The position numbers and the translations under genes were made by a program. Under the pieces are notes generated by a model that saw only the letters and a list, made by a program, of their open reading frames with translations, was not told where the DNA came from and did not search any database. Positions 36,247-46,910 of a DNA stretch of 64,000 bases are shown in pieces; the first letter of the stretch is position 1, and every line of letters begins with the position of its first letter. This stretch comes from Alternaria dauci (Eukaryota; Ascomycota; Dothideomycetes; Pleosporales; Pleosporaceae), in the NCBI RefSeq assembly GCF_042100115.1, contig NC_091272.1, positions 2,294,001-2,358,000 on the forward strand. The letters are read 5' to 3'.

Positions 36247-36998
36247 GGTCCTGTGTGGAACTATACGAAAGACGTGTGGCGACGGGTAATCAAAGACGCA
36301 AGGTACACGGACTAGTTGATACAAAAGATGGATGTGCCAAGAAGTCTATACGGATGGTCAGTACTCACACTGCGCCCCAGACACGGGATGTGGCGACATA
36401 CATGAGGCGCGAACTTGGTACACGTGAAAGGGACGTGGGCTCAGGTTGAGCATGCAGAAGGAAAGGACCGACGTCAGCAGGGCCAATGACAAGCACGCAC
36501 GGGCCCCTGCCCTCCACCAGCTTCAGATTCCTGCTTGCATAAAGCGGCCCGCTCAGCTACCACAACACCACACAAACCGCCCTCAGCTGCACAAAATTAC
36601 ACCATCGTCTCTGCCCTCAGCCTCCCGAAGGTCCATACTGACTCCCACTGCCCGCAGTACACCCCGCGCCAACACCCACTTGCAGACTACTCCACAAGGC
36701 GAAACAACAGCTTTGCGACTCTCTCGAGCATCAACCAGCTGCCTCGACTCCGCACAAGACGACTACGACAACTCGACATTAGAGTCGCCATCACACCAGA
36801 AGCACTCCGATCCCGCCCTTACCGAGCCCCACTTTCTTCGGGAAACACCACGCCAACGTCCACATCCAAACCCCTCACTTTGCATCTGCTCTGCCCTACC
36901 GCAAGCATTGTGCACATACCAATTGCGTCTCTATCCACACCACTAGACCTTGACGTCCCGACCTGCAACCCCACCTCCGGTGGACCCCCACATACACA
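36247..36998. promoter_or_regulatory. bidirectional promoter with long C/A-rich Dhh1 leader
   Basis: 752 bp between divergent starts. From about 36530 the plus strand is markedly rich in C and A and poor in G up to the Dhh1 ATG, a typical 5' leader bias. An ATG at 36452 opens a frame of 164 codons that ends at 36946, before the Dhh1 ATG. If the transcript starts upstream of it, this would be a long upstream ORF. Confidence 0.5.
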
Positions 36999-38680
36999 AT
37001 GACTTCAGAAATCACCAACCAACTAGCAGCAACGCAGCTGAGGTGAGTCAACGTCCAAATAAGCAAGAGCTACGCGCTGACATGCTTCGCAGCGATGCTA
37101 CACCGTCAGGAGAGGCGAGCTGGAAAGCCGGGCTGAATGCGCCAGTAAAGGATGCGCGACCCCAAACAGAGGTACGCCACGAGCCTGGGGATCATGGTTT
37201 TGGGACGTGTGCTAATGCTAGGTCAGGACGTTACAGCAACCAAGGGCCTCGAGTTTGAAGACTTCTTCATCAAGCGCGAGCTTATGATGGGCATTTTCGA
37301 GGCCGGGTTCGAAAAGCCGTCGCCTATCCAAGAAGAGACGATCCCAGTAGCCCTCACTGGCCGAGACATCCTTGCGCGAGCGAAGAACGGTACCGGAAAG
37401 ACTGCTGCTTTTGTTATTCCCACCCTCGAGCGCATAAACCCGAAGAGCCCCAAGACGCAAGCCCTGATCCTCGTACCCACCAGAGAACTCGCGCTACAAA
37501 CATCCCAGGTGTGCAAGCAACTGGGACAGCACCTTGGTATCAACGTCATGGTCTCGACTGGTGGTACAGGGCTGAAGGACGACATCATACGTTTGAGCGA
37601 TCCCGTTCACATCATCGTCGGAACACCAGGCAGAATCCTCGACCTGGCTGGAAAGGGCGTCGCAGATCTTTCCGCTTGCCAAACGTTTGTCATGGACGAG
37701 GCCGACAAGCTTCTGTCACCTGAATTTACCCCAGTTGTAGAGCAACTTCTTGGCTTCCACCCCAAGGACAGACAAGTCATGCTTTTCTCGGCTACCTTCC
37801 CCATTGTAGTCAAGAGCTTCAAGGTATGTGGAACGAGCCTTTGCAACACACAAGACTTGCTAAACCACTGCAGGACAAGCATATGAACTCCCCGTACGAA
37901 ATCAACCTCATGGATGAACTGACACTCCGTGGTATCACGCAATACTATGCTTTCGTCGAGGAGAAGCAGAAAGTACACTGCTTGAACACCCTCTTCAACA
38001 AGCTCCAGATTAACCAGTCCATCATTTTCTGTAACTCCACGAACCGTGTCGAGCTCCTTGCGAAGAAGATTACCGAGCTTGGATATTCTTGCTTCTACTC
38101 GCATGCGCGTATGCTTCAGCACAACCGTAATCGCGTCTTCCACGACTTCCGCAACGGTGTTTGCAGAAACCTTGTCTGTTCGGATTTACTCACCCGTGGT
38201 ATCGATATTCAAGCCGTCAACGTTGTAATCAACTTTGATTTCCCCAAGAATGCCGAGACATACTTGCACAGGATCGGTCGATCTGGTCGTTTCGGACATT
38301 TGGGTTTGGCTATCAATTTGATCAACTGGGAAGACCGCTTCAATCTTTACAGGATCGAACAAGAGCTTGGTACCGAAATCCAGCCCATTCCCCAGGTCAT
38401 CGAGAAGAACCTATACGTTTACGAATCGCCCGAGTCCATCCCTCGCCTCATGTCCAATGCCCAGCGCCCTGCAATCCAAGGTCAGCCACAGGAACAAGAC
38501 GGTGCCGCACGCGGTAATGCCAATGCTCGAGGAGGTTTCCGTGGCGGACGTGGTGGCGGTGGTCAATTCCAAGGACAGCGCCGAGGTCCTCCACAAAACC
38601 AACAGAACCGTCAACCAAACGGTCAAAACCCTCAGCGAAACCCCAGGCCACAACCCACGGGCCCGCCTCCGGCCTCGTAA
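36999..38680 (+). CDS. DHH1: DEAD-box RNA helicase Dhh1 (DDX6 family)
   Basis: Cytoplasmic ATP-dependent RNA helicase that promotes decapping and translational repression in P-bodies. Exons 36999-37042, 37093-37171, 37227-37823, 37874-38680; 508 aa. The spliced N-terminus reads into [20 protein letters not shown], the family opening with the Phe/Q motif ([14 protein letters not shown]). Helicase motifs are present: [10 protein letters not shown] (I), PTRELALQ (Ia), DEAD (II) in [12 protein letters not shown] (III) and [11 protein letters not shown] (VI). The C-terminal tail is Gly/Gln/Asn/Pro-rich with RGG-like repeats ([17 protein letters not shown]), a low-complexity region expected to help condensate formation. 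All catalytic motifs are intact. Confidence 0.97.
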
Positions 38681-40058
38681 AAGAGTCCGGTAGGTGTTGG
38701 TTTTCTGCGCATTGTGTTGCCTTCTGACATCCAACATACGTTAGCATGTCACTCAACAATTCTCTGTTCGGAGCCTGCGATGGCATTTGGTGCATTACCG
38801 CCAAGTGCGTTTTTCAATCTTTTCCTTTTTACGACTATGCGATCAGCTCCGACGACGCGGTACGGGATACCTGGACTTCTGTTTTCAGGTTTAACGAATC
38901 GAATCATCGGCGCAATACGGTTATGACGGTCTGGACCTTTCTCCATGTACTATATACCAAGGTCTGTCAGGGTCGCGTCTTGTTTTTGCTTTGTGTCGGT
39001 CGGCTGGTTTCGCCGACGGCGTTTTTGGAGGCCTCTGCCTTTACAGTAGAGCGCATTCTACTTTTCCGTGCGCTTCTAGTCCTCTAGTTCTCACTTCCAT
39101 TCTCTACTCAACAGCATTGGCGGTTGTGGTTAGTATAGTCTTTTCAAAAGCCCGGCCCTGCTCATATAGAGGATTACGACTGAGCACCATCTTGTTTGTT
39201 ACGACTACACCCTATTCACGACGCTGCTGGATATTCGTAGCTCTTTCAGGGCTATCCCAAGTCTCTCTCAGCGACACTATTTCGCTCTCATCTCTGGCTC
39301 TTGACAACAATCATCTTCAGCCTCACAACTACACTCCCTATTCGATGCGTTGCTGCATCGTAGCGCGTATCATTATACCATGGAACTCCAGCGGCCCTTC
39401 CATCTCCCTAGACTACCGCACTCACCTGACCATCTTCTCTTTTGCACTGCAAGCAAAAGACCAGAGTAGGCTGGGTTAGTGCTTCCAATGAAGCTACAGG
39501 CACACCTCGCGGACAACACGGCGCACCGTCCATACTTGCGACGGTCTGTCGTCGACTCTGGAGGTTTCGTGGGTTGGAAGGACTTCCTAGTCAGAAGAAA
39601 TCAACGACACAAATCACGTTGTCACAAGAAAATAAGAAAAAAGCTTTGAGGGCACGGTTGGAGACGTCATGGATAACGATCACGGTTTGCTTTGAGTACA
39701 GAAGTTGTTGGCACATGACTGCTGCGGCTACTACTACTGATCAAGCGATCTTGTTTTGCTGTCGTGTTTGATCGACTTCAAGTTAGTTCCAGGTCTTTCC
39801 AATGCAAATCTGCTTCCCTCGAACATTGTCTTCAACGTCTTGTTACTCGCTTTCTTCCAACTAACAAGCTTGATTAGCATCAAATGTGTCTAGACCGCTT
39901 TACAAGCAAGCTGTACCGACTCAGACGGTAAGCTACGCGATTCTAGTGAGATGATTCCGCCTCGCATTATCGGATCATTCCCTGTTGGCGCAACAGGGAA
40001 CAACGATGAACAGCTTTAGTCGTATATTGACCGTCGAGCTCAAGTCTAACTCCATCTT
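38681..40058. other. 1.4-kb convergent region, Dhh1 3' side
   Basis: No supported gene. Plus-strand frames of up to 162 codons (38991-39479) are Ser/Leu/Thr-rich and lack a domain; they are likely part of a long T/C-rich Dhh1 3' UTR. An imperfect direct repeat of about 36 bp lies at 39204-39240 and 39328-39363. Confidence 0.4.
39204..39363 (+). repeat. imperfect direct repeat (two about 36-bp copies, 124 bp apart)
   Basis: Copy 1 (39204-39240) and copy 2 (39328-39363) share an actacac..cctattc core, a gctgct/gttgctgc core and a final tcgtag, with small indels. It could be a decayed duplication within the Dhh1 3' region. Confidence 0.45.
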
Positions 40059-42074
40059 CTAGAACCCTGCAGCAACGCCTGGTCGTTTCTTCTCGATGCC
40101 CAAAACCATGTCCACATACTTTTTGTTGAGACTATCCTTCTTTCTCGCAGCAAGTAGCGATGCGCTCTTCAAGACGTTCTTGATCTGGCGTCCGTTCAAC
40201 TCGACGCTTGCTAGGTCTTCCAAGTCACCATCCTTCCACCCGTCCAGGCCGCCACCCAAGCTCTTGAGAAAGTTCTGCCAAATGCTCTTTCGCGAGGCGG
40301 ATGTGAGATTCGGATATGCCAGACTGATGTGAATACGCGACTGGAAGGCAGCATCAATATTGTCTACACGGTTGGTGGTCAAGAACAGTAGGCCTTCGTA
40401 GTACTCTAGCACGCGCAGGAAGATGGACACGAGCTTGTTTCGCTCCAAATCGTGCGTGCTGCGAGCTTCGAGAAAGACGTCGCACTCGTCGAGGAGAAGA
40501 ACAGCGTTCCATTTGGAGATCATCTCGAGGATGTTAGTGAGTTTGGTCTCGACTTCGTCGGGATCAATGCCCAAGTCACCAGCCGACATCATGAACAGTG
40601 GAGCGCGCATGTGCTCAGCCACTGACTCTGCGGTAAGAGTCTGAAGATTGTTAGTCTGTAGGTTACATTTGCTGCAATAAAGAACTGGAGAACTTACCTT
40701 GCCGACTCCAGGAGGACCACTGAGGAGAGTGATATGTCCACGCCCTTTGCCACTGATAACATCATCAAAGCCTGTTTGATTCATAGCCTGCGACTCTGCA
40801 AAAGCGAGAACGAGCTCCTTCTGATCTTCGGGAAGTACAAGCGAGGCAAAGGCATTGTCATTGAAATCGATGTCTTGGACCAAATCGACGTAAAAGAGCA
40901 GCCATTTCTTCTTCTTGAGCGAGTAGCCCCTCACCCTAGGCAAGCAGAGTAGATGATGATGTTCGGTGAGTCTCGAGTGTTCTGCTTTGTCCTGGCTTCC
41001 AAAGACATACTTCATTTCAGTCGGGTCTTGGGTTTCTGGCGTCTCAGAGGCGCCTTCAGATTCCTTTACGTATTCCTTTGCGGAAAGAGGCTCAATACGG
41101 CCAACAGAATGAGGAGAGAAGCGACGGTAACTGTCCGAGTCGACGATGACACGGCCCGAGCACATGTAGGGTGCCTCGTTACCATCTCTGTCCCACGTGA
41201 CTGCGAAGCCCTCGTAGGACATGTAGTGACTGCCCGCGAGAGCTTCAAACTTCTGACCACGGCTGACGAGCGTTTCCTTGATCTTGGCTTCGTGAGGATG
41301 AAAGGACAACGGGAAAGCCGAGAGTCCCAGAATCCGAGCAGTGCCTTGGAACTCCCAAAGTCGGATGGTCTGGCTACTGCGACCGAACGAAGTGCCGTTC
41401 CAATCGATGGCTTCAACGTTGAGCTGGTAAATCTTGCCGCACTGCGTATTACTATAGGACCCGGATTTCAACCTATAGACTCCATGGGCTCCGTTGTGGG
41501 ACTTTGCGTAGATGAGAGCACCAGGCTGATACATGGTCCAGATGTGATCAAACGTTATGATACCATGGCTGACATGGTCTTCAAGTGTCTTGATGACATC
41601 CTCAAGCTCGGCGCAAAGTACAGTGTATAGTATCTCGACGTGTTTGGCAGTGGTAACATCGAGATCTTCCCTGCTTCTGTACTTGAGTAGGTGAGCCCAT
41701 CGATGTACGAAAGGAGTAAATGGAGCCTCAAACTCCAGTCGCTTCAGTCCACAGTGTATACCAGGGTAGTTTTTGAGGATTTCAGCAAGGGCATTCTTTA
41801 GCCATGGTGACTGGATAATGATCGAGTGCATATCGTACTTCTTGCGAGAGTCGTTCGCCTTCTGGAGCCGGGTGATGAGGGCATGCTGGGCAGTCTCCTC
41901 GTTCTCAGCAGGGTCCTCAACGTCCTCTGGTTCTTTCTCAGTCCAGCTCCACTTGTTGTTCTTGTCCTGCGGGCCTTGGTAGAGGTTCTTGAAGGATGCC
42001 AAGGAGCCTTCTGGGGCAAATGCAGCAGTGCCATTTGTGTTGTCGGCACCATTTGCGGCATCCTTGACTGGCAT
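40059..42074 (-). CDS. fungal AAA ATPase with large N-terminal DUF7025-like region
   Basis: Exons in minus direction: 42074-40698 and 40640-40059; 652 aa. The large N-terminal region (about 70-400) follows the plan of fungal AAA proteins of unknown role (YPGIHCGLKRLEFEAPFTPF; RGQKFEALAGSHYMSYEG; SGRVIVDSDSYRRF). The AAA core has Walker A GPPGVGK at 453-459 continued by TLTAE after splicing, and Walker B VLLLDECDVFL with Asp510/Glu511. A sensor Asn in FLTTNRVDNIDAAFQSRIH and a C-terminal helical lid with ELNGRQIKNVLKSA follow. The 57-nt intron sits directly after the Walker A lysine and is stop-free. The function in this family is not established. The start is the first ATG; the longer frame begins at TTG. 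Confidence 0.88.
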   Translation of the reverse strand: MPVKDAANGADNTNGTAAFAPEGSLASFKNLYQGPQDKNNKWSWTEKEPEDVEDPAENEETAQHALITRLQKANDSRKKYDMHSIIIQSPWLKNALAEILKNYPGIHCGLKRLEFEAPFTPFVHRWAHLLKYRSREDLDVTTAKHVEILYTVLCAELEDVIKTLEDHVSHGIITFDHIWTMYQPGALIYAKSHNGAHGVYRLKSGSYSNTQCGKIYQLNVEAIDWNGTSFGRSSQTIRLWEFQGTARILGLSAFPLSFHPHEAKIKETLVSRGQKFEALAGSHYMSYEGFAVTWDRDGNEAPYMCSGRVIVDSDSYRRFSPHSVGRIEPLSAKEYVKESEGASETPETQDPTEMKYVFGSQDKAEHSRLTEHHHLLCLPRVRGYSLKKKKWLLFYVDLVQDIDFNDNAFASLVLPEDQKELVLAFAESQAMNQTGFDDVISGKGRGHITLLSGPPGVGKVSSPVLYCSKCNLQTNNLQTLTAESVAEHMRAPLFMMSAGDLGIDPDEVETKLTNILEMISKWNAVLLLDECDVFLEARSTHDLERNKLVSIFLRVLEYYEGLLFLTTNRVDNIDAAFQSRIHISLAYPNLTSASRKSIWQNFLKSLGGGLDGWKDGDLEDLASVELNGRQIKNVLKSASLLAARKKDSLNKKYVDMVLGIEKKRPGVAAGF
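40641..40697 (-). other. stop-free 57-nt intron inside the P-loop
   Basis: Donor gtaagt, a ctaac branch site and a cttcag acceptor on the minus strand. Its length is 19 codons without a stop, so retention would keep the frame but insert 19 residues between the Walker A lysine and the following threonine. Family conservation of GKT supports splicing. Confidence 0.85.
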
Positions 42075-42601
42075 GATGATAGGCGTATCAATGTAGACAG
42101 GGTGAAGAACCAAGTGGAAGCAATGAGCAATAAGAGTTATGCAATGGTAGATTCACCTTCTGTGCTCAAGTAAATATACTGAAAGACTATGTCAAATCTG
42201 CTTTCAGGCAACAGCCGTACCCCCACGAGTCCTCAGTCTCACCCACTTTGAATGTTGCACTACATGAGTCCAGACAATCAACACAAGCTCGGTTGGGCAA
42301 TACCTTGGAGAAGCGACAGATCTGAGTGGCCATGGCAGTCAAAATTGTGGGAGCTGTGACACAAGACGCAAAAGGGATGTCTCGAAGTAGCGGTGCCTAG
42401 ATGTGGCGAGGCTGGTACTGGTTGACATGGTTGACTCATACCGTCGTGCAGCCATGTAGCTCCATTGCAGGAAGGAGAAGAGATGCATGGAGCGGAGAAG
42501 ATGCGGAGGTCCAACCAGCGCTAAGACGATGATCCCTGTCGCGACTTTGGAGGCAGCCCCCCAAGCATTGCGCATCGTCATGGTTGGAACAAGCTCGCAC
42601 C
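42075..42601. promoter_or_regulatory. bidirectional promoter, AAA protein / COG5
   Basis: 527 bp between divergent starts. An ATG at 42580 opens a 12-residue frame (stop at 42618) that overlaps the COG5 start in another register. Short frames elsewhere have no domain. Confidence 0.45.
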
Positions 42602-43939
42602 ATGTCCAAAGACGATGAGCCTTCGTACATTGACTACGAAGCCTTTCTCGATCCAGACTTTTCGGCGACGTCATTTGCGAACACTCTCGTCCTCTCGACC
42701 AACAATGCCTCGGACACGCCGCTAGATCTGTCCACACCACTGTCGCGCGTCCTCTTCGACGTGCAGGAAGTCGACACGCACATTGACACCCTGACTACCA
42801 AATCGGCACTACCCCTACTAGAGCATACACGAGACCATGCCGAATCGAGCCGACACATCCTGCACGAGGTGGAGGGGCAGGTCGCCAGTTTGACCGAGTC
42901 GTACAAGACACTGGAGAAGGAGGTCATTGAGCGCTACGAGGTCGCTGAGCAGGTGCGACTCACAGCCGAAAGACTCTGTGAGACGGTAAAGCTGGGACGA
43001 GCAGTCGCGCGATGTCTCATGTTGGCAAGGCAGCTCGAGGTGCGCATGGCCGAACTGGGCGGTGTTGGCAGCGCAAAGCGCGAGGACCATAGAGCCATGG
43101 TGCGCTCGGCAGACACGATACTCTCGCTGCGCCAATTGCTGGCAGCTTCCAAGCCGGGCGAAGAGGGAGAAGGCCTCGACAGGGTCAACGTGGTGAACAC
43201 GCTCAAGAACGAGCTCATCGGCCCAGGCGAGCGCAGCATCTCATCGCGCGCTCAGCAGATAGTCAAGGAGTTTTCCATGTCCTCGCTACTATCTGCATCA
43301 GGCCAGACTGCTGCGTCCACCTTTGCGCAGACCGAAGACACAAAGTCGCGAACGACGTCGGCACTGCTCACTCTCTACCTCCTGTCGCCGCTTCCGACCA
43401 AAACAACGACCACCGAGACGACACTTGAACCGACACTCATGCTCAATCCGCTACAAGAATATCTCCAGACGCAGCTGAAATCCTCACTCGCATCACTGGC
43501 GCGAGCCCTGGGCCAGCTACCCACGCTGGACCGCACGCTCCTCGAGATATCCGCGCGCTGTCAAAACATTGTAGCCCTACAATCCCTCCTCGAAGGCATC
43601 AAGCCACCCGTGCATCCGCTCCTCGGCTCCCCGCATACACCGACTTTTACCAATTTCCTGCAACCTCTTCTCCAAGCCCTTGATACTTCTTCGCTACCTA
43701 GCTACTTCTGGAGGACCCTCGCCTCCAACATGTCACCAAGAGTTCAGGAGCTCATGAACAAAGGCGGTGTGTCGGCGAGGACGCTGAGGACTAACAAAAA
43801 CGCAGTTGGCGATTCCGTGCGGGAATGTGTGAGTCGTGGCAGTCAGTTGCTTGGAGCGTTGTCCAACAAGGGTGTAGCTGTGACTTGGGAGAGAGAGGCT
43901 GCCGTCATGGTTAGGAGTATCACAGGACAGATTAAATGA
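42602..43939 (+). CDS. COG5: conserved oligomeric Golgi complex subunit 5
   Basis: Subunit of the COG tether (lobe B) for retrograde intra-Golgi vesicles; peripheral Golgi protein. Single exon, 445 aa, the shorter size usual in filamentous fungi compared with animals. The diagnostic N-terminus is DYEAFLDPDFSATSFANTLV, followed by PLDLSTPLSRVLFDVQEVD. Long helical, coiled-coil-prone stretches follow (HILHEVEGQVASLTESY, LEKEVIERYEVAEQVRL). The C-terminal half carries the COG5-like ARALGQLPTLDRTLLEISAR. The ATG at 42602 has A at -3 and fits the conserved start; the upstream extension begins at TTG. Confidence 0.93.
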   Translation: MSKDDEPSYIDYEAFLDPDFSATSFANTLVLSTNNASDTPLDLSTPLSRVLFDVQEVDTHIDTLTTKSALPLLEHTRDHAESSRHILHEVEGQVASLTESYKTLEKEVIERYEVAEQVRLTAERLCETVKLGRAVARCLMLARQLEVRMAELGGVGSAKREDHRAMVRSADTILSLRQLLAASKPGEEGEGLDRVNVVNTLKNELIGPGERSISSRAQQIVKEFSMSSLLSASGQTAASTFAQTEDTKSRTTSALLTLYLLSPLPTKTTTTETTLEPTLMLNPLQEYLQTQLKSSLASLARALGQLPTLDRTLLEISARCQNIVALQSLLEGIKPPVHPLLGSPHTPTFTNFLQPLLQALDTSSLPSYFWRTLASNMSPRVQELMNKGGVSARTLRTNKNAVGDSVRECVSRGSQLLGALSNKGVAVTWEREAAVMVRSITGQIK

Positions 43940-44340
43940 GCACATGTTATGATATACCTAGAGTTTTAACCAGTGACGATGCTCTCAAACAATGGGCAAA
44001 TTATTGGCTATAGAGCAGGACTTCACCACTTGTCAAATCCGCTGCCTTTCTTCAATGGGTGTACATCAACAAGGTCACGCATATTGAATCATCACAACGT
44101 CCATCACCAAGAAAATTCAAGAGTCGTGATGCAGTATGAAACCGGAACTCCATTAGCTTTTTGCTACCTATGTCCCCCAAAAGAGAGAAAACAATAAAAC
44201 CATGTCATTGGCCCACATGTAATCATAACAATTTTGTACCCATGTACCTCAGCATGTATGAAAAGTGATCAAATGCTGAAAGGGGTAATGGTACACACGA
44301 AAGCGTCAACACAAGCAAACGAACGCAACAATCGAGCCAT
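43940..44340. other. convergent 3' regions of COG5 and PDI
   Basis: 401 bp. An AATAAA hexamer on the plus strand at 44193-44198 could serve COG5 polyadenylation. Otherwise it is A/T-rich without a gene. Confidence 0.45.
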
Positions 44341-46099
44341 CTACAACTCGTCCTTGACGCTCGAGGCCGAGGCTGAAGCCTCGGAGGCAGCCGACTTGAC
44401 AGACTTGGTCGCCTCGGAAGCGGCGGAAGAGGCAGAGTCGGAAGCGACAGAGGCACCAGACTTGACCGTCTCGGTTCCTTCTGATGCAGCGGAGGCAGCA
44501 GAGTCTGTGGCGGAAGAGGCACTAGCCTTGGCGGATTCGGTAGCATCTGCGGCGGACTTAGCAGCAACCTCGGAGGCGGCCTTGGCCTGTTCAGCGAGCT
44601 TCTCGGTCGTACCTTCAACATCCTCGCTAACGGTGACTGCAACCTTGTGCGAGCCGTTCTCTTGGATGAACTGGGCGAGGTCCGCAACCGTGCGGGAACC
44701 AGAGTAGTCGATTGGCGAATCCTTCTTGCCAGCGGGGAAGAGCTTGATGGTAGGGAAACCCTGGATCTCATCGGGAACGTCGTTGAGTGTGGCGTCAACC
44801 TTGGCGACGGTCACCAGCTTGGACAGATCATCGGAGGCGTAGAGCTGGCCGAGCTCCTCGTACTTGGGAGCAAGAGCCTTGCAGTGACCGCACCAAGGAG
44901 CGTAGAACTCGACGAGAACATCCTTGTCGTTGTCAATGACGATGTCGTTGTAGGTGTGGGCAACGATAACAGTGACGGGACCGTCGTTGGACTCGGGAAT
45001 GGGCTCAGACTTGATGCTGGGCTCAACCTTGCCAGCGAGGAAGTCGTCGACGAACTTGCCAATCTCCTTCTCGGTGATCTTGGCCTCCTGGTCGTAGGGG
45101 AACTTCTCGTTCTTCTCGGTGCGCTGGATAGCGAAAGCGGGCCAGGTGCCGACCTTGAGGTTGAGGTTGCCAGCGTGCTGGCCGAAGGACTTGGCGTCAA
45201 TGGTGGCGAAGTTGATCTCGCCCTTGTGCTTGAGAGCGAGGGGCTTCAGCTCCTTGGCGAACTCCTCACGCTCCTCGGGAGTCTCGGCGAAGATGTATGC
45301 GAGAGGAATGCCAGCAGCCATGTATCCGGCGTAGGTCTCGGGGCCGACCTCGCCAATGAGGGGGGTGGAGGCGACCTTGGCAAATTCGCGGATAGCGTCC
45401 GCATCGAAAGTCTTTGTGAAGACGTCCTTGCCATCGTCGAAGGACTTGTAGAGGACGAGACCGGGCTGCTTGACACCCTCGGCCTTGGCCAGAGCAGCGT
45501 CGTTGGTGGCGCCGAAGAGGAAGTTGTCACGGAGGCCGTTGGCGACCGAGGTGAAGGTCTCGTTGGAGGCCCGGTCGTCGGCGGCGAAGTAGGCGACGAG
45601 GACGACCTTGTCGGCGGTCTTGAACTCCTCGAGCGTGTCCTTTGTGACTTCGGAGACGGCGGGGAGAGCCTGCTTGGTCATGTAAGAGATCAAGCTGTCG
45701 GCCTTGCGCTGTCCACTGTAGGGCGAGATGTTCTCGAGGCCGCGGAAGACCTTGAGGGTGGGGTAGCCCTCAACGCCGTACTCCTGGCACAGATCCGCCT
45801 CCTCTGTGCAGTCGACCTTGACGAGGGCAATGTCCTTCTCCTTGAGTGTGGTGGCCGCCGTCTCGTACTCGGGCGCAAGCGCCTTGCAGTGGCCGCACCA
45901 TGGCGCGAAGACTTGGATATTGTTAGTTCGGGGGAAAACTTGCTTGGGAATTTGCCAAATGCAGCGACTACTTACACTCTGCGAGGACGAGGTCGTTCTC
46001 CTCGATGAAGCTCTTGAAGTTGTCCGTCTTGAGTTGCTTGACGTCAGAGGCAGCAGCAACAGCCGCAAAGAAAGCAGCGCAGACAGTAGAGTACTTCAT
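44341..46099 (-). CDS. PDI1: protein disulfide isomerase with Ala/Ser-rich tail and KDEL
   Basis: ER-lumen oxidoreductase and chaperone. Exons in minus direction: 46099-45976 and 45911-44341; 564 aa. The signal peptide is about residues 1-17 (TVCAAFFAAVAAA). Domain order is a-b-b'-a': the first active site CGHC is at 47-50 in APWCGHCKALAPEY, the redox-silent b and b' follow, and the second CGHC is at 382-385 in EFYAPWCGHCKALAPKY. The C-terminal 92 residues (473-564) are a low-complexity helix-prone segment dominated by Ala, Ser, Glu and Lys, ending in the ER-retrieval signal KDEL. This tail is unusually Ala/Ser-rich compared with the acidic tails of yeast or animal PDI. The splice restores EFFAPW exactly. 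Hrd1, acting in the same organelle, lies 6 kb away. Confidence 0.97.
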
Positions 46100-46910
46100 T
46101 TTGCTGTCGTGGGATGTGGGTTGCAATGTGTAGAGGAAGAAGTGAGTGGATGGTCCTCTGCACGGCTTATGGGGTAGAAGTAGGGGAGAGCGGTGAGGTG
46201 GGCTTTTATTCCAAGTGGAGTGCCGTGGCGGCTTTGGAACTGGCAATGTGTTAACTTCACACTCCACCCGTAGTTGGTGCACGGATGCTCCAGCCCTAAC
46301 GCTAGCACGGTCCCTGCACCGCATTCACTATACTGAGACCACGTTACGCTTACCCGCCGCATAGCTCGTACCCACCTTTTACTTAGCAATCCGCCGCACC
46401 GCCTCTCTATCTCGCCCATCTTGCCCTGCCTGTTCCTTGTATCTCGCCCGCTTCTGGTTTAGCTGCTTGTCCCCGCCGATCCCAGATGCATATTATTAAT
46501 CTATGCGCCCTCTTCGGTTGCCACATCCGCATGGAGCGACTGTCAGCGACCAAGGACAGGTGTTCAGTTACCTGGGTGTCGCTCGTATATCTGTCTCTAA
46601 TCGGGCCTCGACTAGAGTGCTAGATATGGTACATGCAGAACATCAAACCTTCGATTCCAAACTTTGCAAAGCCTCTTAAATGCGTTTCTGGGGCATTCAC
46701 AAACATCTGTAGTGAAACCCCAAAACCTGTCAAAAAGAAATGTGCTATCGCAACATCTAGCTGCCGAACACTTCCGCCTCTGTATCGAAACCCCCTCGTT
46801 GCGATCACTGAACGCGAGACCCATGGTCACTGTAACCAAGGCCAATCCGAACGCGCTCAACAGAAAGCATCTGATCTCAATCACGTAAGATTCAATCAAT
46901 GAACTCAAAT
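46100..46910. promoter_or_regulatory. PDI promoter region; 3' region of the dioxygenase gene
   Basis: 811 bp between two minus-strand genes. The first 300 bp upstream of PDI contain a CCACGTTACG stretch (about 46334-46343), which could be checked as an unfolded-protein-response element; this is a weak call. Open frames near 46612-46914 have no domain. Confidence 0.4.

Noticed and set aside
38991..39479. 162-codon plus-strand frame after Dhh1
   Set aside because: Begins at a non-ATG codon, has Ser/Leu/Thr-biased composition as expected of a T/C-rich 3' UTR, and no domain.
40953..41630. 225-codon plus-strand frame opposite the AAA gene
   Set aside because: Antisense shadow without a domain; the minus strand encodes the conserved AAA N-terminal region.
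44647..46008. 453-codon plus-strand open frame opposite PDI
   Set aside because: It is an exact antisense shadow of the highly biased PDI codons, with Val/Leu/Gly/Glu-rich nonsense composition and no domain. PDI on the minus strand is certain.
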